Shown in pieces: positions 1 through 10,268 of a stretch of 64,000 nt of DNA. Numbering within the stretch: position 1 is the first letter of the stretch; each line of letters begins with the position of its first letter. The stretch is from Pseudomonas fluorescens (GTDB lineage: Bacteria > Pseudomonadota > Gammaproteobacteria > Pseudomonadales > Pseudomonadaceae): positions 496,001 through 560,000 of the forward strand of contig NZ_CP015225.1 of NCBI RefSeq assembly GCF_001623525.1. The letters run 5' to 3'. Under the pieces are notes generated by a model. The model was not told the DNA's origin. It saw only the letters and a list, made by a program, of their open reading frames with translations, and ran no database searches. The translations under genes were made by a program, and so were the position numbers.

Positions 1-332
1 CGTGAGTGGTCCACCGACTTCTGACCGAAGTACCAGTTCATCGGATGAATCAGGAAACGCGAGTGCGGGGTGGTGGTGCGGTCGCTGGCGGCCAGGTACA
101 TGACGATGCCCATCGACTCGATGTTGCCGGCGTTCACCGCACGTACCGGTATCGGCAGGGACTTGATGAAGGTGTAGAGGGTGAAACCGAAGTTGGTGCT
201 GCCACCGACTGTGGAGAGATTGAGCATCAGCGAGTCGGCGCCTTTCTCAATGGCCTCCAGGCAGTTATCGCGAAAGCGTTCCGTGGTTCCCTGATCGATC
301 TGGCAATGAAAATGGACAATGTGTTCGGACAT
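1..332 (-). CDS. ClpP-like serine protease, 3'-truncated by window edge
   Basis: The reading frame starts at an ATG at 332, with AGGAG about 8 bases upstream, and runs off the window after about 110 codons. The visible part has the ClpP/crotonase-type fold pattern. Ser73 lies in an ESMG motif at the place of the catalytic serine, and His96 in an LIHP motif at the place of the catalytic histidine. The stretch LNLSTVGGSTNFGF around residue 40 corresponds to the oxyanion-loop region. The catalytic aspartate would lie outside the window. It is not the housekeeping ClpP, whose motif is normally ASMG within a different context. It is better described as a ClpP-like peptidase paralogue that may act without ClpX. 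Substrate unknown. Confidence 0.75.
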   Translation of the reverse strand, partial: MSEHIVHFHCQIDQGTTERFRDNCLEAIEKGADSLMLNLSTVGGSTNFGFTLYTFIKSLPIPVRAVNAGNIESMGIVMYLAASDRTTTPHSRFLIHPMNWYFGQKSVDHS

Positions 333-449
333 CTGAAACTCCTGTCGACTTCACCCTTTGCAAGTGCCTGCGGATCGGCTGTGCCGTACAGTTGGGAGTC
401 CAGCGGTCTGCGGATGTTCCTCATCCATGGCTGGCTGCCGGTGAGCACA

Positions 450-1505
450 TCAAGTCGGTTGCTGCTGTTCGCATTTCTGGGCAGCTTGCGTCATGCGCTG
501 CAGGAATAACGCCAGCCCGGCTTCTTCTTCGCTGAGGCCTTTACGTGCCCGGGGTTTGGGCAACTGGGTCAGGGCACCGAGCAGGAAACTCTCCACCACC
601 GCAGGATGAATGTAGCACTTGCGACAGACGGTCGGCGTGTTGCCCAGTTGTCGGGCGACTTGCCTGACCATCTCGGCGACATGCCTTTTGGCCTCGCTTT
701 CGGTTTCCCAGCGCAGCGTCCGCAACCCGGCCAGAGCGGCTGCGCTGCCGGCCCAGGTGCGGTAGTCCTTGGCGGTGAAGTCAGCGCCAGTGAGGGTCTT
801 GAGGTAGGCGTTGATGTCCGAAGAACTGATGGCGTGGCGTTCGCCGTGTTCGTCCAGGTACTGGAACAGGTTCTGCCCGGGGATCTCCTGGCAGCGCTTG
901 ATGATCCGCGCCAGGCGCCGGTCCTTCACGGTGATCTGGTGCTCGATGCCGCTCTTGCCACGGAACTGGAAGGCGATGGCGCTGCCGTTGACCTCGACAT
1001 GCTTGTTGCGCAGGGTCGTCAGGCCATAGGAGCGATTGTCCCGCGCGTATTGGCTGTTGCCGACGCGGATCAGGGTCGTGTCCAGCAGGGTGATGACCGT
1101 GGCCATGACTTTGTCGCGGCTGAACCCGGGCGTGGCGAGGATTTGCTCCAGGCGTTTGCGCAAGCGCGGCAGGGCCCGTCCGAATTCCAGCATCCGCGAA
1201 TACTTGTCCGCATCACGGACCTCACGCCAGCGCGCATGGTAACGGTACTGCTTGCGTCCACGGGCATCGCGCCCGGTGGCCTGGAGATGGCCGCGCGGGT
1301 CGGTGCAGATCCAGACATCGGTATAGGCCGGTGGCACCGCTAGGGCATTGATGCGCTGGATCTCGGCTGTGTCGGTGATGCACTGGCCTTGCGGGTCGAA
1401 ATAACAGAACTTGCCACGCAATTTCTTGCGGGTGATGCCGGGGGCCGTGTCGTCGACGTAATGCAGGTCGGCCGGCAATGCATCCGGCGGCAGGGTGTCG
1501 GGCAT
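450..1505 (-). CDS. Type IB DNA topoisomerase (poxvirus-like)
   Basis: A 351-residue protein predicted to relax supercoiled DNA through a transient 3'-phosphotyrosyl link. The N-terminal part carries the small DNA-binding domain (YVDDTAPGITRKKLRGKFCYF near residue 16). The catalytic core follows, with RVGN and NRSYGLTTLRNKHV around residues 147-170. The second catalytic arginine lies in KDYRTWAGS and the probable active tyrosine is Tyr298 in KCYIHPAV. Length fits the bacterial family (about 330-370). It stands alone between the ClpP-like gene and the mod operon. Fold and chemistry are family knowledge; the physiological role in Pseudomonas is not evident from the sequence. Confidence 0.9.
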   Translation of the reverse strand: MPDTLPPDALPADLHYVDDTAPGITRKKLRGKFCYFDPQGQCITDTAEIQRINALAVPPAYTDVWICTDPRGHLQATGRDARGRKQYRYHARWREVRDADKYSRMLEFGRALPRLRKRLEQILATPGFSRDKVMATVITLLDTTLIRVGNSQYARDNRSYGLTTLRNKHVEVNGSAIAFQFRGKSGIEHQITVKDRRLARIIKRCQEIPGQNLFQYLDEHGERHAISSSDINAYLKTLTGADFTAKDYRTWAGSAAALAGLRTLRWETESEAKRHVAEMVRQVARQLGNTPTVCRKCYIHPAVVESFLLGALTQLPKPRARKGLSEEEAGLALFLQRMTQAAQKCEQQQPT

Positions 1506-1600
1506 GAAGAAAGTCCTTGGCAGCGAATCCGGTGGCCATGTGATCGATTGACCGCAGCCCGTTGCGGTCGTGCCAAGATTCTGCGGTTACCCGCAACCCC

Positions 1601-1684
1601 TGTGTGCGAGCTTGCTCGCGATAGCGGTGAATCAGCTTGCATCAATGTTGGATGCGTCGTCATCGCGAGCAAGCTCGCACACAA
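1601..1684. repeat. REPIN, family B (two inverted REPs)
   Basis: Two inverted copies of the TGTGCGAGCTTGCTCGCGATAG-type repeat flank about 40 bases. The left copy is at 1601-1626 and the right copy at 1659-1684. It lies between the topoisomerase start and the modC stop. Confidence 0.8.
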
Positions 1685-1690
1685 GGTGGA

Positions 1691-2770
1691 CTACGCCAAC
1701 ACCGCCACCGCCTTGATCTGCGCCCACAGCAACTGCCCTGGATGCAGCTTGAGCTGATCGCGCGAATAGCGGGTGATGCGTGCCAGCAGCGGGGTGCCGG
1801 CGGCTTCCAGGCGGACCAGCACATGGGCGGCGTTGTCGGCGGCCTGTTCGCTGACCACGGTGACCGGCAGGCGATTGAGGATGCTGGTCTGGGCATCGTT
1901 CGCCAGGCTGAGGCTGACGTCCCGGGCCTGGACCTTGAAGCGCAGCGGCTGGCCGAGGGCCAGGGACGTGTGGGCCACGCGTACGTTCAGTTGGCTATCG
2001 GGCAGATTCAGGGTCAGCAGTTGATAAGCCAGGTCATAACCGCTGACCTTGCCCTCGATCACCACGCCGGCGTCGTCCCCCAGGGCCAACGGCAGGTCGA
2101 GCCGGGCCAGGGTTTCGCCGATCGGCCCACTGGCCAGCGCGCGGCCGCCGTCGAGCAACACGATGTGATCGGCCAGGCGCGCCACTTCGTCCTGGGAATG
2201 GCTGACATACAGCACTGGAATGTCCAGCTCATCGTGGAGCCGTTGCAGGTACGGCAGGATTTCGTTTTTGCGCCGGGTATCGAGGGCCGCCAGCGGCTCA
2301 TCCATCAGCAGCAGTTGCGGGCTGGTGAGCAAGGCGCGGGCGATGCCCACCCGCTGGCGCTCGCCGCCGGACAGGTTGTGCGGCTGCCGATCGAGCAAGT
2401 GCCCGATGCCCAGCAGTTCGGTCGCCTGTTGCATGTCCACCCGCCGTTGTGCCGGCGCGATGCGCTTGAGGCCGAACGCCAGGTTGGCCCGCACCGACAG
2501 ATGGGCGAACAGGCTCGCCTCCTGGAACACATACCCCACCGGCCGTTTATGGGGCGGCATGAACACCGCGTGCTCACTGTCTTGCCAGACTTGGCCGTTG
2601 ACCTCGATAAAACCCCGGGCCGGTCGCTCCAACCCGGCAATGCAGCGCAGGCAGGTGGTTTTACCGGAACCGGAAGGTCCGTACAGTGCGGTCACGCCAC
2701 GGCCGGGCAGTTGCACATCCAGGTCCAGGGAAAAAGCCCCGTGGTCGAGCTGAAAACGCGCCTGAATCAT
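1691..2770 (-). CDS. modC: Molybdate ABC transporter ATP-binding protein ModC
   Basis: A 359-residue ATPase that powers molybdate uptake at the inner membrane. Walker A is GPSGSGKT near residue 31, the ABC signature is LSGGERQR, and Walker B is LLLMDEP. The last 70 or so residues form a TOBE/Mop domain (IKAVAVLA end), which is typical of ModC and absent from most other ABC ATPases. It starts 3 bases after the modB stop, so it is the third gene of a modABC operon. The spelling IARALL in place of the usual IGRALL after the signature is ordinary variation. Confidence 0.95.
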   Translation of the reverse strand: MIQARFQLDHGAFSLDLDVQLPGRGVTALYGPSGSGKTTCLRCIAGLERPARGFIEVNGQVWQDSEHAVFMPPHKRPVGYVFQEASLFAHLSVRANLAFGLKRIAPAQRRVDMQQATELLGIGHLLDRQPHNLSGGERQRVGIARALLTSPQLLLMDEPLAALDTRRKNEILPYLQRLHDELDIPVLYVSHSQDEVARLADHIVLLDGGRALASGPIGETLARLDLPLALGDDAGVVIEGKVSGYDLAYQLLTLNLPDSQLNVRVAHTSLALGQPLRFKVQARDVSLSLANDAQTSILNRLPVTVVSEQAADNAAHVLVRLEAAGTPLLARITRYSRDQLKLHPGQLLWAQIKAVAVLA

Positions 2771-2773
2771 CGA

Positions 2774-3454
2774 TCAGCTCCAACCGGCACGGGTTCGGCG
2801 GCTGGAATACAGCGCCAGCAGCACCAGGAATGAAAACACCAGCATCGCCGCGGCCAGCCAGTGGGCCTGGGCGTATTCCAAGGCTTCGACATGGTCGTAG
2901 ATCTGCACCGACACCACCCGGGTTTTCTCCGGAATGTTGCCGCCGATCATCAGCACCACGCCGAATTCGCCGACGGTGTGGGCAAAGCCGAGAATCGCCG
3001 CGGTGATGAAGCCGGGGCGGGCCAGGGGCAGGATGACGCTGAAAAACGTATCCCAAGGCCCGGCCCGCAGGGTAGCGGCGACTTCCAAGGGGCGACTGCC
3101 GATGGCGGCAAAGGCGTTCTGCAACGGCTGCACCACAAACGGCATGGAGTAGATCACCGAGCCGATCACCAGCCCGGTGAAGCTGAAGGTGAGGGTGCCC
3201 AGCCCGAGGGCCTGGGTGAATTGGCCGATCCAGCCGTGCGGCCCCAACGCCAGCAACAGGTAGAAGCCGATCACCGTGGGTGGCAACACCAATGGCAATG
3301 CCACCACCGCGCCCACCGGCCCGCGCAGCCACGAGCGGGTGCGCGACAGCCATAAAGCGATGGGCGTGCCGATGAGCAGCAGGATCACCGTGGTCAAGGA
3401 CGCCAGTTTGAGGGTCAGCCAGATGGCGGCATAGTCGGCGCTGGTCAGGGGCAT
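2774..3454 (-). CDS. modB: Molybdate ABC transporter permease ModB
   Basis: A 226-residue inner-membrane permease with about five hydrophobic segments. The first is near residue 17 ([17 protein letters not shown]). The cytoplasmic EAA loop is recognisable as [25 protein letters not shown] near residue 126 and contacts ModC. It starts 1 base after the modA stop and ends 3 bases before modC, so the three genes are translated as one unit. Length and loop match the ModB/CysT family. Assignment to molybdate rather than sulfate rests on the neighbours and on the ModE-type operator upstream. Confidence 0.95.
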   Translation of the reverse strand: MPLTSADYAAIWLTLKLASLTTVILLLIGTPIALWLSRTRSWLRGPVGAVVALPLVLPPTVIGFYLLLALGPHGWIGQFTQALGLGTLTFSFTGLVIGSVIYSMPFVVQPLQNAFAAIGSRPLEVAATLRAGPWDTFFSVILPLARPGFITAAILGFAHTVGEFGVVLMIGGNIPEKTRVVSVQIYDHVEALEYAQAHWLAAAMLVFSFLVLLALYSSRRTRAGWS

Positions 3455-3455
3455 T

Positions 3456-5410
<1,955 letters not shown>

Positions 5411-5559
5411 GGGCGGGGTCTCCGACGGCAGAAGGAAACAGCGGTTTTAGCAGGTGTGGACCGGCGAGGGCCAGTCGAGTTTTTCAATCGAGCGCTGCAA
5501 CTTGATCCCGACGGTGGGAGGGTTACCATGCGGGCTTCATACATCAAGGAGCCCGATCC

Positions 5560-6048
5560 ATGGACGTGAAACTCAAGACCGTCGAACCCTTCACCGTGGC
5601 CGGCCTGCAGGTGCGCACCCGCAACACCGACGAGCAGCAGCCCGGCACCGCCCGAATCGGCCCGATGTGGCAGCAGTTCTTCAACGAAGGGCTGTTCGAC
5701 ACGATTCCGGCCCGGCAGTCGGAGTCGTTCGTCTACGGGGTGTATTCCAACTACGAGTCCGACGCCACCGGCCACTTCGATGTGACGGCCGGGGTGCAGG
5801 TGGATGCGACCAGCGCAGGCTATCCCGCCGTGGACATCGAGGGCGGCGACTACCTGGTGTTTTCGGCCAAGGGGCCGATGCCCGATTGCGTGATCCAGAC
5901 CTGGGGCCTGATCTGGGCGTACTTCGCGGATAACCCGCAGACATTGCGCCGTTTCACCACCGATTTCGAGGTCTACAGCGGCCCCGACTCGGTGGCGATC
6001 TACATCGGCATTCAATCCCCGGATGAGCGCTCCAGCGCCAGCAACTGA
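5560..6048 (+). CDS. GyrI-like / integron-type effector-binding protein
   Basis: A 162-residue stand-alone ligand-binding domain of the GyrI/Rob C-terminal (SHS2) superfamily. Typical features are PFTVAGLQVRT near residue 9, FVYGVYSNYESDATGHFDVTAG and IPARQ in the middle, and PMPDCVIQTWGLIWAYF near residue 112. AAGGAG lies 9 bases upstream of the ATG. No DNA-binding domain is present. Its 3' end overlaps the ada stop by 37 bases in the convergent direction, which keeps the two mRNAs partly antisense. Ligand unknown; members bind amphipathic or drug-like molecules, so a sponge or hydrolase role is possible but not shown. Confidence 0.8.
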   Translation: MDVKLKTVEPFTVAGLQVRTRNTDEQQPGTARIGPMWQQFFNEGLFDTIPARQSESFVYGVYSNYESDATGHFDVTAGVQVDATSAGYPAVDIEGGDYLVFSAKGPMPDCVIQTWGLIWAYFADNPQTLRRFTTDFEVYSGPDSVAIYIGIQSPDERSSASN

Positions 6049-7085
6049 CGCTTGCGTTCCACACCCCAGCGATAGCCCGACAGGTTGCCGTCGCTGCGTA
6101 CCACCCGATGGCAAGGGATCGCCACCGCCAGGCTGTTGGCGCCGCAGGCCTGGGCCACGGCGCGCACGGCCTTGGGCATGCCGATGCGCTGGGCGATCTC
6201 GGCATAGCTGGCGGTGCTGCCTGCGGGAATGTCCCGCAAGGCTTGCCAGACCCGCTCCTGGAAGGCGGTGCCGCGCAGGTCCAAGGGCAGGTCCAAGCCT
6301 AGGGCCGGTGTTTCGATGAAGCCAACCACCTGGGCGATCAACTGCTCGAACTCGCGGTCGGCGCCGATCAGGTTGGCCCGGCGGAATTTGTCCTGCAGGT
6401 CGCGCACCAACGCGTCCGGATCGTCTCCCAGCAGGATCGCGCACACGCCACGCTCGCTTTGCGCCACCAGGATGGCCCCGAGGGAGCATTGGCCGACGGC
6501 GAACCGGATGTCGGTGTTCTGCCCGGCGGCGCGATAGTCGGCGGGTTTCATGCCCAACACCTTGTCGGCAGCCTCATAAAAGCGGCTGTTGGAGTTGAAA
6601 CCGGCGTCGTACAGCGCCTCGGTGATGCTGCCGCCATCGGCCAGGCGTTCGCGAACCTTGCGTGAGCGGTGGGCGGCGGCATAACCCTTGGGGGTCAGGC
6701 CGGTGACAGCCTTGAAGACCCGATGAAAATGGAACGGGCTCAAGCCCGCGCTTTCTGCCAGCTCATTCAGGCCAGGCAGTTGCTCGGCCGCCTCGATTTG
6801 CCGGCAAGCGGCGGCAACCCGTGCCGCTTGTTGGGCGGCGATCTGGGTCTGGTCCCGGGCTACGCGCTTGCTGGGCCGATAACCGGCGGCCTGGGCCTGT
6901 TCCGGCGTGTCGAAGAACTCGACGTTGCGCGGGTTGGGCAGGCGCGACAGGCTGCTGGGGTGGCAATAGATGCCAGTGGTTTTTACGCCATAGACGAAGG
7001 TGCCGTCGGCGCGTGGATCCCGGGCGAGCACGGCGGCCCAGCGCGGATCCAGTTCAGGGGCGAGATGATTCGAAGTGCTGTTCAT
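6012..7085 (-). CDS. ada: Ada-type regulator / O6-methylguanine-DNA methyltransferase with degenerate zinc site
   Basis: A 357-residue protein if started at the ATG at 7085; an in-frame ATG at 7100 is possible. Domains: Ada N-terminal metal-binding domain (TTGIYCHPSS), AraC HTH (SPFHFHRVFKAVTGLTPKGY), and a C-terminal methyltransferase with the active PCHRVV motif. Of the four zinc cysteines of E. coli Ada (38, 42, 69, 72) only the first, the methylphosphotriester acceptor, is kept. The others read Ser (CHPSS), Ser (RPSKR) and Val (KRVA). So O6-methylguanine repair should work, but activation by phosphotriester transfer to a zinc-bound Cys looks doubtful. It lies downstream of alkB and the PF09859-type oxygenase, all on one strand. 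Confidence 0.92.
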   Translation of the reverse strand: MNSTSNHLAPELDPRWAAVLARDPRADGTFVYGVKTTGIYCHPSSLSRLPNPRNVEFFDTPEQAQAAGYRPSKRVARDQTQIAAQQAARVAAACRQIEAAEQLPGLNELAESAGLSPFHFHRVFKAVTGLTPKGYAAAHRSRKVRERLADGGSITEALYDAGFNSNSRFYEAADKVLGMKPADYRAAGQNTDIRFAVGQCSLGAILVAQSERGVCAILLGDDPDALVRDLQDKFRRANLIGADREFEQLIAQVVGFIETPALGLDLPLDLRGTAFQERVWQALRDIPAGSTASYAEIAQRIGMPKAVRAVAQACGANSLAVAIPCHRVVRSDGNLSGYRWGVERKRQLLALERSSGD

Positions 7086-7173
7086 GGTCGTTATGTCCAT
7101 TGGCCCGTTTTGGCTACAGTAGCGAGCCTGGGGAGCGGCGACACTCCGGGTCTTGCGGTTGAATTCTGCACCT

Positions 7174-7854
7174 TCATCCGGCGGTGCGAAACGTCAGGTT
7201 GATGCGCTGGGCGCCCAGGCGCGGATGCTCTCCCGCCTTGAGCGGCAGCACGCCGTGGTAACGCAACCGGTCCACGCCGCCCCAGACCACGATGTCACCA
7301 TGGAACAGTGGCACACGCAGGCTTTTGTCGCTGCGCTCGAACCCGCCGAACTGAAACATTGCCGGCAGGCCCAGGGACATCGAGACGATAGGGGCGCTGA
7401 GTTGGCGTTCGTTTTTATCTTGATGCAACGACATCCGTGCGCCGGGCACGTAGCGGTTGATCAGGCAGGAGTCCGGCTCGAAATGCTCGAACCGTGCCTG
7501 CCGGGCGGCGGCCTGGGCCAGTTCGCGAAACACCGCCGGCATGGCGGGCCAGGGGTGGCCGGTCTGAGGATCAACGGCGCTATAGCGATAGCCGCTGCGG
7601 TCGGTGGTCCAGCCCAGGGCGCCACAACTGCTCAAGGCCACCGACATAGTAAAACCGCCGGGCGTGACCATCTGCCGGAACGGCGCGGCCTGCAACACGG
7701 TTTCCAGGGCCGGCAGCAAACGGTCGAGCCAGGGCAGGGCAAAGCCACGCAACACGAACGATTGCGGGCCAATCTGTTCGACCTGGCCGGGCGTCGTCGG
7801 CGTCTCGTCGGCGAACAGGTCCAGGGTGATCGGGTTGTCGTCATTGCGCATCAT
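7174..7854 (-). CDS. alkB: DNA oxidative demethylase AlkB
   Basis: An iron(II)/2-oxoglutarate dioxygenase that removes 1-methyladenine and 3-methylcytosine from DNA. It closely follows E. coli AlkB: LDLFAD at the N-terminus, PFRQMVTPGGFTMSVA, GWTTDRSGYRYS, the iron ligands His-x-Asp in LHQDKNE and the later His in RYHGVLPL, and the 2-oxoglutarate arginines in RINLTFR. The Met-Met at 7854/7851 is preferred as start over an upstream Met, giving about 226 residues. The start overlaps the end of the upstream oxygenase gene by about 14 bases, which implies translational coupling. ada follows 90 bases downstream. Confidence 0.93.
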   Translation of the reverse strand: MMRNDDNPITLDLFADETPTTPGQVEQIGPQSFVLRGFALPWLDRLLPALETVLQAAPFRQMVTPGGFTMSVALSSCGALGWTTDRSGYRYSAVDPQTGHPWPAMPAVFRELAQAAARQARFEHFEPDSCLINRYVPGARMSLHQDKNERQLSAPIVSMSLGLPAMFQFGGFERSDKSLRVPLFHGDIVVWGGVDRLRYHGVLPLKAGEHPRLGAQRINLTFRTAG

Positions 7855-8569
7855 GAAAAATGATTCCCAAGGTGTGTCGTCTACCGTCGTGCACGCGGCT
7901 GACGCCATGGCGCATGTTCACTCGATAATAACCGCGAACGCCTTTGACGGGCCGCTGATGCACCGCGAACACCACTGCGTCACCCTGTTTCAGATCGATG
8001 ACCTGCGGCCGCGACTGCATGCGTGGGCGTTGTTCGGTCAGCACGAACTCGCCGCCGGTAAAATCCTGGCCCGGTGCCGACAGCAGGATCGCGACTTGCA
8101 GCGGGAACACCTGCTCGCCGTACAGATCCTGGTGCAGGCAGTTGTAGTCCTGGGGGCCGTATTGCAGCAACAATGGCGTCGGACGCGATTGTCCGGCAGC
8201 GTGACAGCGCTGGATGAAGTCGGCGTGCTGGTCGGGATATCGCCCTTCAAGGCCCATGCATTCATTCCAGCGGTTCGCCAGTGGCACCAGCATTGGGTAC
8301 AACGCCTGACGCAGCTGTTGGATGAAGTCCGGTAGTGGATAGCGAAAATACTGATACTCGCCACGCCCGAACCCATGACGGGCCATGACCACCCGCGAAC
8401 GAAAAAGCCCGCTCTCTGCGTACAGACCACTGAGCATTCGACATTGCGTGGCGGGCAGCAGGTTGCGGATGAGCGCGCTGCCGTCCTGCTCGAGACTGTG
8501 TTCCAGGGCCGACCAATCCAGTTGATTTATTCGTTGGGTCAGTGAGGGCAGATGCGGGGGAGTGGGCAT
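7841..8569 (-). CDS. 2OG-Fe(II) oxygenase of the PF09859 type (DNA-damage associated)
   Basis: About 242 residues from the ATG at 8569, which has AAGGA 8 bases upstream; the longer frame to 8650 lacks a comparable site. Iron ligands are seen as HQDLYGE (His-x-Asp) and the late HGVSR. GEQVFPLQVAILLSAPGQDFTGGEFVL and RGYYRVNMRHGVSRV are hallmarks of the family described as an oxygenase catalysing oxidative methylation of damaged DNA. It is the first gene of an oxygenase-alkB-ada operon, and the context supports alkylation-damage repair. Its exact substrate is not established from sequence. Confidence 0.85.
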   Translation of the reverse strand: MPTPPHLPSLTQRINQLDWSALEHSLEQDGSALIRNLLPATQCRMLSGLYAESGLFRSRVVMARHGFGRGEYQYFRYPLPDFIQQLRQALYPMLVPLANRWNECMGLEGRYPDQHADFIQRCHAAGQSRPTPLLLQYGPQDYNCLHQDLYGEQVFPLQVAILLSAPGQDFTGGEFVLTEQRPRMQSRPQVIDLKQGDAVVFAVHQRPVKGVRGYYRVNMRHGVSRVHDGRRHTLGIIFHDAQ

Positions 8570-8690
8570 GATGACAATCCTTGGTGCAAAGGATTGGTCA
8601 GTCTGGAGGGTGTTTCGTTGGTCAGCACTCCGGTTCTTGCGATGCATCAATGTCCTGAGTCACTCCCGTCAGCAGGCACGACAAATCCCC

Positions 8691-8821
8691 TGTGGCGAGG
8701 GAGCTTGCTCCCGCTCGACTGCGCAGCAGTCGTAAAACCTGCCAGCGCGGTCTGCCTGCAAGAATGCACCAGGCAATTGGGGCGGCTTCGCCGCCCAGCG
8801 GGAGCAAGCTCCCTCGCCACA
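8691..8821. repeat. REPIN, family A
   Basis: Left REP TGTGGCGAGGGAGCTTGCTC at 8691 with hairpin GACTGCGCAGCAGTC. Inverted right REP ends at 8821. Inner spacer is about 45 bases. It lies upstream of the alkylation-repair operon and downstream of the 8871 gene. Confidence 0.9.
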
Positions 8822-8870
8822 AAAGCATCGTGCCCGCCCTGGAGCCACAAACATTTATCAGGGTGAGTCT

Positions 8871-9041
8871 TTACAGCGCCTTGCTGACACTGACGTTGCT
8901 GATCACATCGTCGGTTTCGCCATGCAGCTTTTGCAACGCGGCTCGGGCTTCTTCCTCGGTGCCGGTTTCCAGTTGCGCGAATTCGAAGCGGCGTTCGTCG
9001 TTGAGCTTGTACTTGATGACGTATTTGGTCGTCTGGGCCAC
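8871..9041 (-). CDS. Small conserved protein, 56 residues, GTG start
   Basis: A short frame beginning (as M/V)AQTTKYVIKYKLNDERRFEF and ending VISNVSVSKAL, followed by TAA. It has an even spread of charged and hydrophobic residues and strong third-position GC, as expected for a real gene. The GTG at 9041 is the only good start; GACAGG lies about 7 bases upstream. It follows the DUF1883 gene by 30 bases on the same strand, so they may be co-transcribed. Predicted to be a small soluble alpha/beta protein; function unknown. Confidence 0.7.
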   Translation of the reverse strand: MAQTTKYVIKYKLNDERRFEFAQLETGTEEEARAALQKLHGETDDVISNVSVSKAL

Positions 9042-9071
9042 GGTTTTGCCTGTCTTGAAAGTGGGCGAGGC

Positions 9072-9374
9072 TCAGCTCAGTTTCGAGCTGGAACGCCGGA
9101 TGATTTTGATCTTGTGGGTCAGGGTCGGCTTGCGCGTGACGCTGATTGCACGGCGGTTGACGGTGTCGATGGTGATGTTCCAGAAACCGGTGCTAGGGGC
9201 AGTGATCCGGGCCGGAAAGGTGTCGAACGCGCCGCCGTGATACGTGTGCCGGCCGCCGTTCTTGAAGCTACGGAAGTTGGCGTCGTTCATCAAACGGATG
9301 TTGCACATTTGGGAGCATTCGATGACGACAATGTCGTCTTCGTTCAGGTGCTCGCGCTGGTGGATGAATTTCAT
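9072..9374 (-). CDS. DUF1883 domain protein
   Basis: A 100-residue protein from the ATG at 9374, which is preceded by GGAGG at 6 bases; the upstream Met at 9488 has no such site. MKFIHQREHLNEDDIVVIECSQ and CNIRLMNDANFRSFKNGG match the DUF1883 family. The C-terminal tail HKIKIIRRSS is basic. These small beta-rich proteins are found alone or fused to TIR domains; function unknown. Followed at 30 bases by the small gene at 8871. Confidence 0.75.
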   Translation of the reverse strand: MKFIHQREHLNEDDIVVIECSQMCNIRLMNDANFRSFKNGGRHTYHGGAFDTFPARITAPSTGFWNITIDTVNRRAISVTRKPTLTHKIKIIRRSSSKLS

Positions 9375-9577
9375 GGGCGCCTCCAGAAGGGCTTTTTCTA
9401 CAAAATCAAAACGATAGCAAGGGGCAATGATGCGCAGTTTATCAGCCCCGAGTGTTAATATCCGGCCCGCGCTCCAGGCTTTGTTCATTTATTGCAGGTT
9501 GCGGGAAAAATAAAGCTGTGCGGCGCCGGAGAAAAACGGGGTCTGCACTGTCGGAGGATCTTTATCGGAGGAATCAT

Positions 9578-9928
9578 ATGAAGCGCAGCGTGTGGGTGTT
9601 GGCATTGGCCATGAGTGGATGTGCATCGGTATCGGACATCAACCAGACGCCCCCCACCATGAGCGTCATCTCCGGAAAGAAACCTCACGAATATGCCAAG
9701 TGTGTTTCCGACAAACTGGCCAAAAGCCGTGGTCCGCTGCAAGTGGAGCCACACAAGAATGGTGTTCGACTGATCGTCCCGGGCAAACTGTCGACCCTGC
9801 CGGCGGCGGTGTTCGACATTGACGAGCGCTCCAGCGGCAGCAGCATCAAGCTGCACGAAAGCATGTCCAATGTACCGGTGCGTCCGGGCGACGTGCAGGA
9901 TGCGGCCAACGCCTGCATTTCCGGCTGA
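9578..9928 (+). CDS. Putative lipoprotein, 116 residues
   Basis: Starts at the ATG at 9578 behind a strong CGGAGGA site. Residues 1-15 form a lipoprotein signal (MKRSVWVLALAMSGCAS) with the lipid-modified Cys at position 15. The mature part has two further Cys (KCVSDKLAKS and NACISG) that could form a disulfide. HEYAKCVSDKLAKSRGPLQVEPHKNG suggests a small periplasmic alpha/beta fold. No specific function recognised. Similar short lipoproteins are common in Pseudomonas. Confidence 0.75.
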   Translation: MKRSVWVLALAMSGCASVSDINQTPPTMSVISGKKPHEYAKCVSDKLAKSRGPLQVEPHKNGVRLIVPGKLSTLPAAVFDIDERSSGSSIKLHESMSNVPVRPGDVQDAANACISG

Positions 9929-9988
9929 TCACATTCCGCGCCTGACGAGCGGACCGGGCATCGGATAAACTACGGCCCTCGACAAAAG

Positions 9989-10016
9989 ATGCCGCCACGG
10001 TTCACGTTGGCGGCAT
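9989..10016. promoter_or_regulatory. Hairpin between lipoprotein gene and 10038 gene
   Basis: Arms ATGCCGCCA (9989-9997) and TGGCGGCAT (10008-10016) give a 9-bp stem with a 10-base loop. The following TTGTCATTT is only a weak T-run. It could be a weak terminator for the lipoprotein gene or a 5' leader hairpin of the next gene, whose ATG is 21 bases away. Confidence 0.5.
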
Positions 10017-10037
10017 TGTCATTTATGGAGCCAGTCG

Positions 10038-10268
10038 ATGAAACGCGAGCAGGTGCGCGAGCGCCATGCAGAAGGTCTTATCTGTGCCACTCACGTGATC
10101 CAGAACCCGGCGAGCCCGGGCGAATGGATCGTGTTCTTCAAGAAAAGCGCCGGGCGCAGTTTTTTCCTGGTGGATGACCAGGATGAAGTGGAGTCCTTCA
10201 GCCGTCTTGATGAACTGATCGATACCTTGCGCGGGCTGGGCATCAAGTTTGCCGAGATCCACATTTGA
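10038..10268 (+). CDS. Conserved hypothetical protein, 76 residues
   Basis: Small acidic soluble protein (MKREQVRERHAEGLICATHV start, ending LGIKFAEIHI). The middle reads EWIVFFKKSAGRSFFLVDDQDEVESF, a beta-hairpin followed by a helix, then a second helix. No catalytic motif or signal peptide. It converges tail-to-tail with the lipoprotein gene at 10269, with no gap. Function not recognised. Confidence 0.75.
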   Translation: MKREQVRERHAEGLICATHVIQNPASPGEWIVFFKKSAGRSFFLVDDQDEVESFSRLDELIDTLRGLGIKFAEIHI

